This document shows, in pieces, positions 38,661-52,600 of a DNA stretch of 64,000 bases. The stretch is taken from positions 234,152-298,151 of the forward strand of contig NOWV01000090.1 of the NCBI GenBank assembly GCA_003344405.1, in the 5' to 3' direction. The translations under genes and the position numbers were made by a program. Position 1 is the stretch's first letter; each line of letters opens with the position of its first letter. The notes under the pieces were generated by a model. It was not told the origin of the DNA, searched no databases, and saw only the letters and a list, made by a program, of their open reading frames with translations. The stretch is from Trichoplax sp. H2. Its lineage: Eukaryota; Placozoa; Uniplacotomia; Trichoplacea.

Positions 38661-39560
38661 TTAACGAAGCGAATGACTATAGAGAGATTGAATTCTTATT
38701 TGGTTCGATAATATAATTTTGAACGCACCAAAACAAATCGAAAAGAGCAGCATCTATCCAACCAATGACATGAAAATGTTTATGTTTATTTCAGGGAATA
38801 TGAGTTGCGGTGTAAGGTTAATCCATCATATATTTTTAATTAATTATTCCTAAATTACCGTACTGAATACACATTATAAGCAAAGAAGACATTTTTAGAT
38901 AGGTATTTCAAATGCAGTTTCAATGTAGTGATTATCAAATAGTTGGCCACAGAGCATACTAAGAAATTCGGATCACAGGATTTAGAAACTAAAGACAATA
39001 GTAAATAATTTCAGACAATACTGCCATTGGGATTACCAAGTACTATTGAACGAAGTCTAACCCTTTAAATCCTCGTTATCGCTGCAGTATCTATCTTGCT
39101 CTATTAAGTAAAGTGAACGACTATAGAGACAGTACATTCTTATTTGATTGGATAATATGATTCTGAATGCACCCAAAATAAACTAATCGAAAAGAGTAGC
39201 ATCTATCCAGCCAATAACGTGGAGATGTTTATATTTAATTCAGGGAATCTGAGTTGCAGTATAAGGTTAATTCATCATTTACTTTTTAAATCATTATTCC
39301 TAAACTACTGGACACACATTACAAGTAAAGAAGACATTTTAAGATAGATGTTTCAAAATGCAATTTTATTGTTATGATCATCAAACTGTCCGCCACATAG
39401 CATGCTAAGAAATTCGGATCACATGATTCAGAAATTATAGACCGTACTGCTATAAATAATTAGATAATTTAAGAAATTGCTACTGTTAAGATTACCAGGG
39501 GCTATTAAGTAAAGTTTAATCCCTGATATCCTTGCATTCTCACAAATCGCTAAGATACCC
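38660..39560. repeat. Tandem duplication of a ~440 bp noncoding unit
   Basis: Unit 1 starts at about 38668 ('gcgaatgactatagagagat') and unit 2 at about 39110 ('gtgaacgactatagagacag'). They share long stretches, for example 'gaaaagag(c/t)agcatctatcca', 'tttcagggaat.tgagttgc' and 'taagaaattcggatcaca'. Divergence is around 15% by eye. The pair abuts the decayed peptide gene at 39.6-40.2 kb. Confidence 0.8.
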
Positions 39561-39614
39561 ATCTTGCTCTATTAACAGTGATCTTCGCCTCCTAATTCGA
39601 AACAGTTATTTCCT

Positions 39615-40212
39615 TTACTTGTTTCTTTCGGCTTGAGGTGGTGAAGAAAGCGCAGGTGAAAAGTCTAACCTCGTCTTTTCGATAACCATCGGCGACGGAA
39701 ATTACTTAACCTTCGACGGTGACGGCGGCCGCACTAATAATTGAATAAAGTATTTAAGTACATGTTCAAATTTCCATTTTAATTATTAAACTATAATCTA
39801 ACACGAAAAGTATTTATCTTTTAATATTGTCAGTAAAATGGTCTTATAGTGAATAGAATTGAAAACGGCATGAAAGAATGATTAATAACTGACTAAAGCT
39901 TTCTTATCTTCCAGCACTTGTTCACTATCTCTTTGCTCTTGCAATTCACCTACCTTCAGGAGAATTCTTCACATCATCTTCTATTTTTGTGACTTCTCCG
40001 TCTTCCATTACTCCTTCATAGTTTTCAGGTACTTCTTCAGCCACTTCTTGCTATTCACTATCATCTTTTTCTTCTCCAGTCACTTCCACTTCTTCATCCT
40101 CTTTCACCGGAATTTCATCTTTTACTTCTTCAAGAGCGGCAGATTCTTCTTTGGTACGAATGGCAACCGCCACGAAGAGAAATGTGGCAAGCAAGACAAA
40201 TACAATCTTCAT
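39615..40212 (-). pseudogene. Decayed Arg-rich secreted peptide precursor
   Basis: On the minus strand an ATG at 40212 opens a frame with the family signal peptide (MKIVFVLLATFLFVAVA) and an acidic propiece (EEVKDEIPVKEDEEVEV). A TAG interrupts it at 40053-40051, apparently a former CAG. A frameshift follows, after which homology to the ELQ..R..E...AK part of the propiece resumes in another frame. The donor has decayed to GTCAGT. A second exon from 39733 still encodes Arg-rich peptide (RRHRRR, FRRRW) but hits a stop after about 17 codons; the residual frame ends near 39615. The 5' organisation is also preserved: acceptor at the same distance from the ATG and a TATA box at 40423-40415. It is a dead third member of the family at 48.9 and 57.1 kb, in opposite orientation. 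Confidence 0.85.
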
Positions 40213-40414
40213 AATAACTGCTTCTAAAGAATAAATTGACAAAAACTAAATGAATTACAGTTGTTCTAATCTCCTTGATATCTCGAATATTTATCCAATC
40301 AAGAAAAATTAATAATCAGATGTAATACTAAATAGTTTAGCTAAAAATATCAAAATCGCTTCTCAATACGCTCTGCAAGTGTTTTGAGTTTAAAGAAATA
40401 AGAGAATTTTGTAT

Positions 40415-40423
40415 CTTTATATA
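40415..40423 (-). promoter_or_regulatory. TATA box of the decayed peptide gene
   Basis: On the minus strand TATATAAAG sits upstream of a 5'UTR-like segment ('ctcaaaacacttgcagagcg') closely resembling the 5' exon of the intact gene at 48.9 kb ('ctcaatacacttgcagcgtg'). Confidence 0.6.
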
Positions 40424-43400
40424 TTAAAGCCTCATCGTAGACAATGAACAGCAAAAAAGGGGGACCTTAATTTGAATACGTATATCGTTTGAATGGATAT
40501 TGATCAATTGCAATTGCGTAGAAGAAAGTGGTTCTATTTTTGTTCCGCGGTAAAATGGATGTGATACTGAATTGCATTGAGGCCATTGAGGGCAATGTTA
40601 TAGTCAGCTAGGATTGAAATATAGATTAAAGCTAGGCACAGATTGTATTGACTAAATAACAACTAAATTTAATTTTTCTTCTACCAATTAAGGCTATTTA
40701 AACTACGCTATGATATGCGTAAATGTTACCAATCCAGTAGTTTTAGCTTCGACCATATTCAATATTTTCCATATAATGGTATACATCCGCTAGCAAAAGT
40801 AATGACGCAAATCAATCGGTAAAATTGGTTTTTAATTTCTATTCTTGTTACTTAGTCAATGTACTTATTTCTAAGGTGGATTTTTCTTTACTTTATCTTT
40901 TCACAACAAGGGAGAAAACAACTTGTGGCCATGTCAATTTTTTACAGTGCTGACAATGATCAAAGTAATAAATACCCCGATAGTAATAAATCCTACTTTT
41001 TGACGATATCGGCACTCACTAGTATATTAAATTGATATCATTTAAAGTCTTGAGTCAATTATATATGAGTTTACATGAATGCACAGTGAAATAGAAGTCA
41101 TTCATCTTGAATCCACTACTCAGCCACTTCACTTTCTAGTTATAGAACTAGAATAGTTTTAATCGAAATATTGAATTAATAATAGTTTAATCTTTTCTAC
41201 AATGTTGTGTTAGCCCTTATATTTAGCGTAGAATATTAATGATCCTATTCGAGACCGTATAGGTCATGAGCTCCAACTAGCTATCCAATGTTACTCTGTT
41301 TACAGTTGTTCCATGGAGATATATTCTAATGATCGAAAATTTTTATGCAGATTTCTAAAAAGCCATCGAAGATAAAAGGAAAGATTGGTAATGAATTTGT
41401 ACCGAAATAAGAAGCAAAGCTTTTTACGATTAAATTTCTGTATAGCTTTAATTTGTGTAAACTAAGATAAATCATTTAGCATACCAATCGATAAAACAAG
41501 GTGACTACAAAGCGGATTGGGTCGACGAATATATGACGGCAATAAATTGAATTAAAAGCTGACGTAAATGACTAATTTGGTTATGAAAGAGACTGTATTA
41601 CACTTTCTTATTTGCTAAGTATATGGCTCACAATACTACTTGAGTCCAGTAATAAATCTTGAATCTTGAATAATTTGTAAAATAATGTAAAGTTTATTAG
41701 GAAATTATAGCTTAACAAAGATAAGGCAAATTTAGTAGTTATTACAAATTTGTAAGCGTAAACTAGAGTATGTAATCGTAAGGTAAGTCACGTATAATTA
41801 TAACAGATACATTACATATACTAATAACTCTAAATATATAGTAGTTGTCTAGGGTACCATCATACGTAATGTTATTATAGTAAGTTACAGACATAGCATC
41901 AACAAGCTCTAATAGACCGTATTTAACCACTAGTCGATATTATATTAACACACTATACCCCGCAAGTCCTGTTTATGTATAATCTTAGTATTAAGCTTAT
42001 TTGGGGCTGCACTACATAGGTAAATAAGAAATACGCTATTTTTATAGAATCGGAGGATGGATTACATGGCTGTTTAATACAATCAATCAGTAAGCTATTC
42101 TCATATCATCTCTTGATAATAAAAGCGGCATACAAACGTTATCACTTTTATCAGGAAGGTTTAATGATGCTACAGGTAGTTGAATAATTATTGTTGGCTT
42201 AGCTATTTCTACTGGACTACTAAATCTTCAAGGTCTAATATAAGTACAGTATGACAGTGATTAGAAAGTAAAAGTTGGCGTTATCAACTTCTTGTAGCGC
42301 CATGATGCGTAGTACAGTACCATTTGTATTCAAATTTGCAGCATCTATCATTTTCCTACATAACTGAATAGGTTGTATCACTAAAACCGTATTTTGGAAT
42401 AGACATCCGGTAAAAATTTCATCGTATCCAATATTATATTCGAGCAATAGAAGAATTAATCCTTCTAATGCTGGAACCTGTAAAGATATTGTAGGCACTA
42501 CCTGCTACTATTTCTATTCAATCATATAGACAAAGTTTTGATCATGATGTACAATTTTACAGTGGACAGTTAGAGCCATTGCTACAACTACGAACAGATA
42601 TTATTTCCTTTAGGGAACTCTCTTAAATACTGAGACATTCCTTAACTAAGTAATAAATAGGTTATCACAAAATGCCTTGATAAATTCGAAAATCTTACTT
42701 AGCTACATACTGTAGTAATTGAGCTATCATTAACAATTATGAAGGACTTTCTATCATAAGATTTTTAACGTAAATATGCCAGCATAGCAAATAAATCATT
42801 ACATTATTATATCCAACACTTTGCTGCAATGTCAACTATAATTAATCCTGTACATGAAAAATTGCTATAAATCTAGATGTGATCTAGTAATAGTAAGGGA
42901 AAGCTGTTACGTGGTGCAGCTGTTATATAAGTTTTTGCTGATGGTCTGGCATTACTAAGATGGCTTGATTTTAGAGAGTCAGCGTTATGTAAATATTAAG
43001 TTAGTTTACTACATTATACTGAGTACTAAAGCAATTTAACTCGTAGCATTTGAAATTTATTTTATTTTGGAATATTTTCCCAAACAATATTACACAGAAT
43101 GTTAGTAAGAATCTTAAAGTGCCAATGCGATAGGTTCATATCAGATGCAGATATGATAATTAAATTATTATATTGCACTACAGTACATGGCTTAGTGCCG
43201 TTGTACTGTGTCGGAAAATCGCATCTCTAAATTGATCAATGAAAGTCATTTAAAACTTTCTCATTTCTTGACACTAATCTAGTTCGAGGTATAGATTTTA
43301 CGATAAATTAGGGTAGCAATCTGTAGAAGTAACTCTATATACTTTACATTAAACTAGTAAGCTTAGTAATTCAGTAGATCATAAACAGCTTACTTATCAC

Positions 43401-46400
43401 AATACCATATATTAATAATAATTTAATTTTCGAATATTAAAAAATGAGAGCTATCAAAATTGCTGTAGAATATTTCAATGGCAAAATGAAACTTTACAGT
43501 ATAGAAAGAGTGCAGTTTACTATTTTTAATTTATTTACACTTCCTAATTTCTCGCTATGATCTTAGATACTCGAATTGAGTATCGAGTAGTTTTATTTTG
43601 TTTTAGTTAAGAACTTAAAGCCCAAATACTAGAATCAGTAACTCGAACCCAAATCTGTTAACGGACATCAGCATCTACACTGTACATTACTAAATATTGG
43701 ATTAATTGTGGCGATGACTTGAACGTATACTTACCCACATAAAAACGACGTCTATTTTATAGATTGACAAAAAGAACACATTAACCGACTAGTTCCGTCT
43801 TCGCGTCAGTTTAGCTGAATAGTGACATATGATATTCTGTGCATTAACTTGATTTGGCAATATTAATAAATAATATGCGAGGGGTCTACTAGTTAAATAA
43901 TAAGGAACTAGACCTCAATTTACACTCGTATCGATGGAACGTAAGTAGAAAGCAAATAAATTAATGTTTGTAAATATCTATTAGCTCATTTATTTATGTG
44001 AAAAGTATAACCCAATACAAAGATTATAATCATTACTATTAATTAATAAAGAAATTACGTCTTAAGTTACATAAATAGGAAGTAAACTAGAAGTAGCTAC
44101 TGTTTATCAGTAGTTCTAGGCATATTATTTACTAAATCATTTACGGTATGTAAAAGTAAAACCCAATATAAGGATTATGATCAGTTTCCTGCATTAATCG
44201 TAGCTGCATAGTTTGTATGCTACTTCACGGTTCTAACATAACTATTTTAATAAGATCGAGAGCCTTTGCACATGTTTAAACTACGAAAGATTTTTGTTTA
44301 CTCATACTATGTATAAGTTAGAAAAACTTTCAACTATGTAAAGCGTTTATATTATGAGAGATAGACGTGTAAAAAGAGATTATTACAACCTCCAAAGGAA
44401 ACTCTAGTAAATATCTCACTAATTCAACCTGTTAGTTTAACTATTAGAGCAAACTGAATTAAAATGTATCTAACACCTTCTAGAATTGCATTAGCTACAC
44501 TAGTGTTACTAATTCATTCTTAATTAATTAATTAATAAGGCAACTGTACATCAAAACGAATCTACTTCCTATTCTATATCTACCTGATTGATTCTGTGCT
44601 ACTGGATATCAATATACTAAAATATTCAATCGTACCATTTAATCACCTCATACGGGTACTGTCACAATCATAATTATCGCTGTATAAAACAATTCATAGT
44701 CAAAAGTTCAGACATTGCAGAGAATTCTAACAATAATACTATTTTTTAGATTTATAGCGCAGCTGGGTGTTGAAATTCAATTATTATATATTCAGATTGC
44801 ACAACATAAATAACCTATGAATATAATACGTTGATATTTTTGACTTAATCGTCTCATTTTTAATGTGGGAGTAATGCAAAAATAATGTTTGCTGTAAAAA
44901 GTTTCATCTCGGTGACAAAAGGCGTAAAAGCCTTCTAGCGATCCGTGATACAAGCGTAGGGCAACAAAACAAATAACAAGTGAGAACAAGCTGTAGTAAT
45001 TCTGATTAGCGTCAAAGTACTCACTATTACTCCGATAAATGATTATTTTGTTCTGTTGTGATATAATTAATCTTCTATACTCGATTAGTTTACAATTATT
45101 TCATCACGAAAATACCATCTTAAATTATAATCTTTAACCATATGAGAGCTATTAATCAATTTTGATCAAACTCGTAGTACTTGACATAAAATCCTACTCA
45201 ACCTTAAAAAGTCGGTCTATTAACTAGACTTTATTTAAATCAGCCTTTGAAATTGTCTATAGGCCATCATGCCTAGGGGAACAATAAAATAAAACCTCCA
45301 CCCCTTTATTCAACAAATGAACGTTGAAAGGTTGACAGAAGAATCTACCAAATAACCAACCTCTTTACCTTGCTTTGTTAATTAATTAAATGCTGCTAAC
45401 GCAGCGAAAGCCGCTTTATCAAAGTAAGAATCGTGTAAGACAGTTCTTTTTATCAATCGTTCTATCTAGACTAGCTTAAAATGATTCCATTCGATTCAGT
45501 TTTATAGAATAATTTTTTTCAATATAAAATAATAGACGCCCCAGTTTTTCCGATACTGAGCCCCAGCTAATACGAACGCTTGAACTTAATCGTCTCACCC
45601 TATCAATTAGCCCTTCGTTAAAGCTATTATATCTCACTAAAACCGTAGTAAAAGATTGGACTATACGCCAACTTACAATATAATCACGATAAGGTCATTA
45701 ATTATATATTTCTTATTATCAATAGTAATCAACAGATGGTATAATATCGTACAGATTAATGCATTAACTACGTCTCGGACCATACGTGATAGTACCGACA
45801 CGGAAGTTAACAAATCTAGAAATTGAAATGTTATTGATGCCATCCATCTTCCCTATCATTTTCTGCAGGGTTGATAACAAAATGCATCGAAATGAATCGT
45901 ATTCATTTGTCGTATGACTCATTGCTGATGCTTTCTTACAATATTAATTGCCATTAAAGGATATCATGCAGAGTTATCGTAACGATAAATTTATTCACTT
46001 TTAAGGTCAAGTAGAGCCTTAAAAGCCATCATCATCTTGCGTAACCCTTGATTCTAGAATTTAAAAGAAATCATATTTACCTAATGGAACTAATCATTCA
46101 TTCCATTTATGATTAAAAAATAATTGAAATACAATTTCATTGATTACAATCTTGCAACGGTAATCAAGGGATTTGCTAGATCAATAGGACACCAATATCA
46201 TTGCTGTAGTAAATTCTCGTAGAATTTCGCAGTAATTCGGTAAGGAATCAAGACGGTAGAGTCGATACTCCGGAAACAACAACGTTAATCTTTTTGACGT
46301 CAATTGGGATGTTCCCACGGCGACATGTCATTAATTTACGAATCTGCACCCTAAGGCTGTCTAATGGGATACAATGTTATTCTCAAGGCGGATATAAAGA

Positions 46401-48660
46401 AGATAATGGCGATAATTACGCCTTATGATCCAATGGAGCCATCTCATCATACTAACAAAGACACAGTTGGACAGAATCGCTGTCCCCTGGGCTACATTAA
46501 AATTAATTCAAACCGACTGAACCATTAAAGATGGAAGGAGTGAGGCCGACAATAAATCACACGAATAAAAATTATATTGTAGAGCTAATCTATCAACCAT
46601 TTGCTAACCCGGTAGCGTTACTTATGTTCAATACATTTGAATAGTAACCTCCTACCTCTAATGACTAATACATACAAAAAGAAGAAAGAACGTCTGCCCT
46701 CTTCTCGATTTTATGTACATTTGATCTTAGGAATGGTTTATCGAATTCCTTAATGATGTGGAATTAGGTTTTTTCTAGCAATTCCTATCGCGTTAGCTAT
46801 CACTTATAAGTATACAAAGATCTTATCAGAAAAAAGATTTGATTACAGTCAACATCAACCACTAAATTTAAGATTAGCTACTATTTATTCAACACCGTAG
46901 CAACAGTAACATATTTTAATTATAAATCGCCAAGTCATTTACGTAAGAAAATTTAATTGCCAAGATGAGTGGCAGAATTTAAACAAAAGCTTTCAAACAA
47001 TAACATCGAATGAATAGTAGCCTAATTAGCAGCCCATTAATGATTCCTATAATTACCCGTTTGTTTTTAGGTCAAGAGCTGTATGCCGTAATTCGCCATT
47101 ATTACTGCATTTAATACAACACAATTCTCTCGTTTCGCAACATATATTGTTTCTATAATATAATTATTCCATTTTCCATTGTCTGATTACAAAATATGCG
47201 AATTAATAAACAGAAAACCATAGACAAAACCAGTCTATAATCACCTTCAACGAATTACTACCTTTGCTATTGAAATTTGGATTGATGTTTTTCAAATCCA
47301 GTATACAGTACCTTAGTCAGATCTCTAAAGATTTGAAGAATGTAATTAAGACGTTTTGAAAAGTGAAAATCTAAATCCCCCAAAGATTAATCGTCTTTAT
47401 AGACAGGAATAAAAGTGATAAATATTTTGAAGATATTGATCATTTTATGTTAAATCCATTTCATGCTGAAAAAATTATTAATCTAAAACTCTTCTTAGAG
47501 TAAGATTTAAATAAATAAAAAAATAGCAAACTAGATGCTTTCAATGGATCGATTTTATTCGTTTAATTAATAAACACGCGTTCATTAATTTATTGAATAG
47601 CTTTAGTCCCATACTTGATTTATGTAGTTCCTATACAGAATTTGAATTGTATCCAAAAATAAATGCTAATAAATAATGCTCATCTTTTCGATACGATTTC
47701 ATTCAATCTATTTCAAAAGATCGCCTATGGTGAATACGTACGAGGATTACGTAAAGATCTTTTTAATTACTAGGACATGTCACTCTAGAATCAATGTAGA
47801 CATGAATACCAATCTAATAATAACAAAACTGCAGGGCTTGAACTATCAAATAAATCAATCATAATTTTTCTTAGTCTGTATTAGCCAATGGTTAATGTAA
47901 CATTGTAAGGATGGATTTACTACCATTGTCAACCCAATAATTTTTATAATAATTTTCAATAGTCCCACAATCAGAATGTAACGCGTTATGACTTAAAATG
48001 AATGAATTATTATAATTACAATATACGACTTCATTCGTTCTAATTCATATCGAATTCACTTAACGTAATAAATGATATTAATTTGATTTGCTGATTAGCA
48101 ATATAGTAGTGATAGAATTGTGACACAGCGTTATTCTCAGCCCTCTTAACCATTCCAATTATAATTATAATGAATAACAAGCATTAGCATAGCAACAAGT
48201 TGTTTTTTTTCCTGAACGCCAAATAGACCCGCTACGATAACAAAATCAATTCTAGAAGTATAAAACTTACGCGATTATCAAGCAGAACGGAAATAACTAT
48301 ATCCTGTTTATCTATTTACCCTGTCATATTTTGTACCGATATTTTGTGCCGAATTTCCCGGTGGAATAGATCGCACTTAGTTACTACTATCACATTGCAA
48401 TATTGATGTTGCATTAAATACATTTTATATCACCAATAATTAAAATTACTGTGTCAGTATCGTCTATAAACTCGTAATTTAAAATCAATTGTTTTAATTT
48501 GCCTCAAGGGATACTTCCACATTATTGTTTAAACGATATCTATTTTTTGTTCTTTACTAAATTTATAGCAACAAAAAGATCCATTTATGACTATTCTTTT
48601 TGGTTTCGTCCAAGCTTGTAAAGTAGATCAAGTTATTCTTACTTATTCAAATCCATTCAT
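40424..48660. other. 8 kb without a supported gene
   Basis: AT-rich sequence. The longest frames, 42235-42498 and 44792-44989 on the minus strand, show no family motif, conserved copy or splice context. The part at about 46.2-46.56 kb is less AT-rich, yet I could not support an exon there. A 9-base-arm hairpin (cttttaagg/ccttaaaag) is at 45998-46025. A short diverged duplication links about 43985-44040 and 44137-44190. Confidence 0.45.
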
Positions 48661-48677
48661 CTCAATAGAATTGATCA

Positions 48678-48728
48678 GATCCTCCTTCTTCAGCTATTGA
48701 TTGTATTGTCTTCGAGAGTGTATATAAG
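48678..48728 (+). promoter_or_regulatory. Core promoter of peptide gene 1
   Basis: The box gatcctccttcttcag (48678-48693) lies 27 bases before TATATAAG (48721-48728). The same box and TATA element recur upstream of the 57.1-kb gene and at the right edge of the window. A noncoding first exon follows, ending at the donor TACG|GTAAGA (48798/48799); its acceptor is TAG at 48911-48913. Confidence 0.75.
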
Positions 48729-48924
48729 GAGCAATATTCTTGCATTTCCTTATAACTCAATACACTTGCAGCGTGTGCAGAGAAACAAACTTGATACGGT
48801 AAGAAAATCATTTTAGCTTTACATCTAATTTCTTCTTGCTGAATTTTGTTAGTTCCTATCTATGAGATTAGAGCAATTTTAATCAATTAAATTACTTATC
48901 ATTTAAAAATTAGAAACTGACAAC

Positions 48925-49436
48925 ATGAAGTTTACATTGGTCTTACTTGCCTCACTCCTTTTCTTGGCCGTCGCCGTTCGTGCCGAAGAAGAACACCAAG
49001 AACTGGAAGAAGTTAGAGATAACATTCCCATGGAAGAAGATGATGAAGTAGCTGAAAAAGAAGAAGAATCTCCCGAAAATGAATTACAAGCTAGAGAAGA
49101 GGAAGAGGAAATACCTGAGGAAGCTAAAGCCTTGGTAAGTCACGAACCATTCCTGTCCTTTTAATCATGTGCAATATGAGATAATTTAACTAATAACAAC
49201 TGATGCAAAATATTCTTTAAGTTAAATTATGATAACATAGATTAAAAAATTAGAAATTTTTAACGCTGTATATCAAATTTTTGCCATTTTAACAGTGGAG
49301 CCGCCGTCGCCGTCGCTGGTATCGTCGCCGATTTATCACCTTCCGTCGCCGATTTATCACCTTCCGTCGCCGTTTCATCACCCTCCGCCGTCGCTGGGTC
49401 AGCCGTCGCCGCTTCTGGGGAAAGAAACAAAACTAA
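48925..49436 (+). CDS. Secreted Arg-rich peptide precursor 1 (antimicrobial-like)
   Basis: Coding exons 48925-49134 and 49296-49436, phase-0 intron 49135-49294/5 (GTAAGT..CAG), 116 residues. Residues 1-20 are a signal peptide (MKFTLVLLASLLFLAVAVRA). Residues 21-70 are an acidic propiece with 25 Asp/Glu against 4 Lys/Arg. The second exon encodes the last 46 residues: 20 Arg, 2 Lys and no acidic residue. It holds three 7-residue repeats RRRFITF/L, then RRRWVSRRRFWGKKQN. The layout of signal, acidic pro and cationic peptide matches cnidarian arminins and other antimicrobial precursors in plan only; I see no sequence match to a named family. Gly-Lys-Lys near the end could serve as an amidation/cleavage signal. 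The arginines are CGN codons, making this exon a GC-rich island. The likely role is a secreted cationic peptide acting on membranes or other anionic partners (inference). The closest relative is the gene at 57.1 kb. Confidence 0.9.
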
Positions 49437-49604
49437 ATAACTTCTTGAGATAAGAGGATATGACTACATGTAGACTCAATGGCTTAAAATAGTTACGTTA
49501 ACGTTTAGTAGATGTTAGCAATATCAGATACGTAATGACAACGAAAATTTTAATTTATCAACAAAAACTTGTCATTATCCTCGAACATCAATAACTTTTA
49601 TAAT

Positions 49605-49610
49605 AATAAA
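49605..49610 (+). terminator. Poly(A) signal of peptide gene 1
   Basis: AATAAA within 'taataataaaactgcaattt', conserved in position and flanks with the 57.1-kb gene ('cagtaataaaactctaattg'). Confidence 0.75.
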
Positions 49611-52600
49611 ACTGCAATTTGAAAAAACTCTTCGGTGATGATTTTGTTCTATTTCAAATTTTGCACACTTAATCAACCAAGATTGCTTATCATCAGAAAA
49701 ACTTCGTACCTTAGCTAATTTTACTGATCAAAGACAAATAGTTTGCACGTAAATCAGTTTGACATGCAGTACTCCTTTCTATCAATATTATTTCTAAGGC
49801 ATTTAGTTTTCTTTCCTCACAAAAAAACTACACGATTAAACGTTTATCTGCCTTATAAAAATTTAGTAATACTAGAATGGTGCGAATTATGAAGTAGAAT
49901 AGCACATTATACTATAGATGCTCAATACTAGGTGCTACTAAAGATAACTCTTTTCTGTAGCATTTTCAGATTAAGTTGTATACTTAGTTATGCGCCCTTT
50001 ATCATCAATACCTTGGATATTCATAGTGTAAGCAAGTAACATAGAGGTGATATTCCTACATTTGATCAAATAAGCTGTAGACAGTTTTATCTGGTAACAG
50101 AACTAAACTTTAGATTCTAATATTTAGATCTGGACTAAAATATAGACTAAAAGATATGCAGTAAACTTGTCGCGACAGTGATATGGTAGCTCGATTGCAA
50201 TTGTCTAGATCAGCATGACTTATCTATCGTAACATGTTATGGCAATGATTTCTTAGTAATGTAAGAGCATAATCTACATAAATGAAATGCTTTAGCCATA
50301 CGACCCTGAAACTTAGATAAGGTATTGTACGTTGTGTAATACAGTGAGTATATAAAGGAATATTAAATTGCACGCGAGGGCTTTTTGGATTTAGAGAGGT
50401 AGAAATTTGGAGATTATAGGTGTAGATTTGGAAATTAGGTTTAGAGCTGAGACTGAACATAGATGAGAGTAATAAAATTCCTGTTGTTGTACATTTAGGT
50501 AAAAATTTCGTGCACGATTCCGCAAAGTGGATCCACTTCATAACAAAGTGATTCTAATCCAATTTCCCGTAAACGATATCACTGCAATTCTAAATGACTA
50601 TAACTTCGATTAGTCTTTCGTCTAAACGAGCAATAGTTCATATAATAACATAAGATACTTTTTTATTCAAGTAAAACCGATTTCTAAATAATCAGTGTAT
50701 GATAGCAGCAATCACCTTTCCGATCCTGTGAGACAAACATAAATTATTTACATTCGCATAATTTCAGAAATGTAATATATTCCTCACTATAACAATTGTA
50801 CAAAAATACTATTTTACAATTATGATTTGCAATATGAACGCTATGTAAAAATAGGATTGCAATGTTAGGAATGTAATATTGTCTAACTCAATTAACTTAT
50901 CAAGTTGTCAGATTATATAATTATCAATCATTTTATAATTTAGCATATATCACTTTGTAATACCACTTCCAATAAATGTATATATACAGAAAAAATGAAC
51001 TTAACACATTCCAATGTCTGCAGAGCATAAAGCTTCATAGTAGACCTACAATTTACCATTTGATCTTACTGTAATTTAGCATTAGAATTCTAAGATATTT
51101 TTTACACTTTATGACACAGGGAACAAACTAAAGTACTATCTCTTAGCTATCTTACACCTGAAGTGGCTGCACGTAGTTCTAAGACCGTAAACGAGCTAAC
51201 GCAAAATGAGTAGAATAGTTCTAAGTGAACTTTTATTTAATAGCGTGCCTTACTGACAGATCAAATACAGCAACTTACTTTTATTAATAAATGACGGAAC
51301 TTAAATGCTTTCTTAAGCCAATAGGTACAATCTTCAATTAATCAACTAACAAAATTAATAGCTTACTATACACCGATTTGTACATGGTTACTATAATACA
51401 TTAATTGTTAAGTTAAGCGCCTATAAACCAATTATTACCTACAAGGTTACACTATTCGTACAACATTCGCCATCACAATTATAACACTTAAATTCCTATA
51501 TTAAATAGCTTAAATACAGTCATTAATGAAAATCCATTAACAACCCAATTTAGCACTGTTGTAATACACGATTTGCAACAAATCTTTTTCAAGTATCATA
51601 AGTAATTATTTACGACAAAACTAGGTCGTAACAAATATATAATTATTCTGATCCCTCATATCACTATCCATATCTTCATAGCATGGGATTGTTAATCCTA
51701 TAAATCCTCGAAAAAACGATATATAGTAAATACTGATCTTTAGCAAAGAAAAGGTAGATTTCCTAATCATAAATGAAACGACTTGTATTTCCTCGTCGAC
51801 TTTATTTATTCTAAATATCCCATAACGACAATAAAATACTACAGATTAGCACTATAAGAATTAGCCATAAGATTCTACAGTCTACTCAACACAATTACCC
51901 TAATAAGAAATAAAATGATTCTTTTTAAGGCCTTCATTGAGCTATCATCAACAAAGAGTACCATATCTGCATAAGCTATAATATTTTGGATAACTTAATT
52001 TGATTCTAAAATTTGAAATATTACTAGCAATATTAATTAATCTAAATATCCACAACAACCTCATCTATCCAATCTGAGCTTAACATAGCGATAATCTACT
52101 ATAGAATCTAGAAAGCCATATTTTCCATTAATTAAGCTCATGGAATACCCTTATATCGAAAAATTATAATGTTATTGTCGTTTCAGTGAATGCAGTCACG
52201 TAAAGTCGCATTAGGTACTGATTATTGAAGGAATATTTATGAAAACCTATAATCGATTCGAAATTAACTAGTTCAGCTAACAGCAGTAATGATCTAGCGC
52301 GCTGCAAGATTTCACGATCACTGAAGAATTTTATCTTATATGTTGCTACACTTGATAAATACGACGACGTACGACGTGCATATTTAGATTGTGCCTATCT
52401 AACTTCATTCTAATAGCTACAGCAATGCCTGAAATTAGTGCGATATCGCAATTACTTTACTTAATACTATTTCATGCTAACAATCAATTCGTTTTCTTTA
52501 CAAAAACAGCTATGACACCAAAAGGTTCTTCGATATCAGATTAACAAAAGCTAAAAAGTAGTTATACAGTAAGCGTACAAAAATTATCTATTTCACAGGT

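Noticed and set aside
42235-42498. 87-codon minus-strand frame, and similar frames at 44792-44989, 50224-50541, 53042-53236 and 58682-58948
   Set aside because: No domain motif, signal-peptide logic, splice context or second copy. Lengths are within chance expectation for this much AT-rich sequence.
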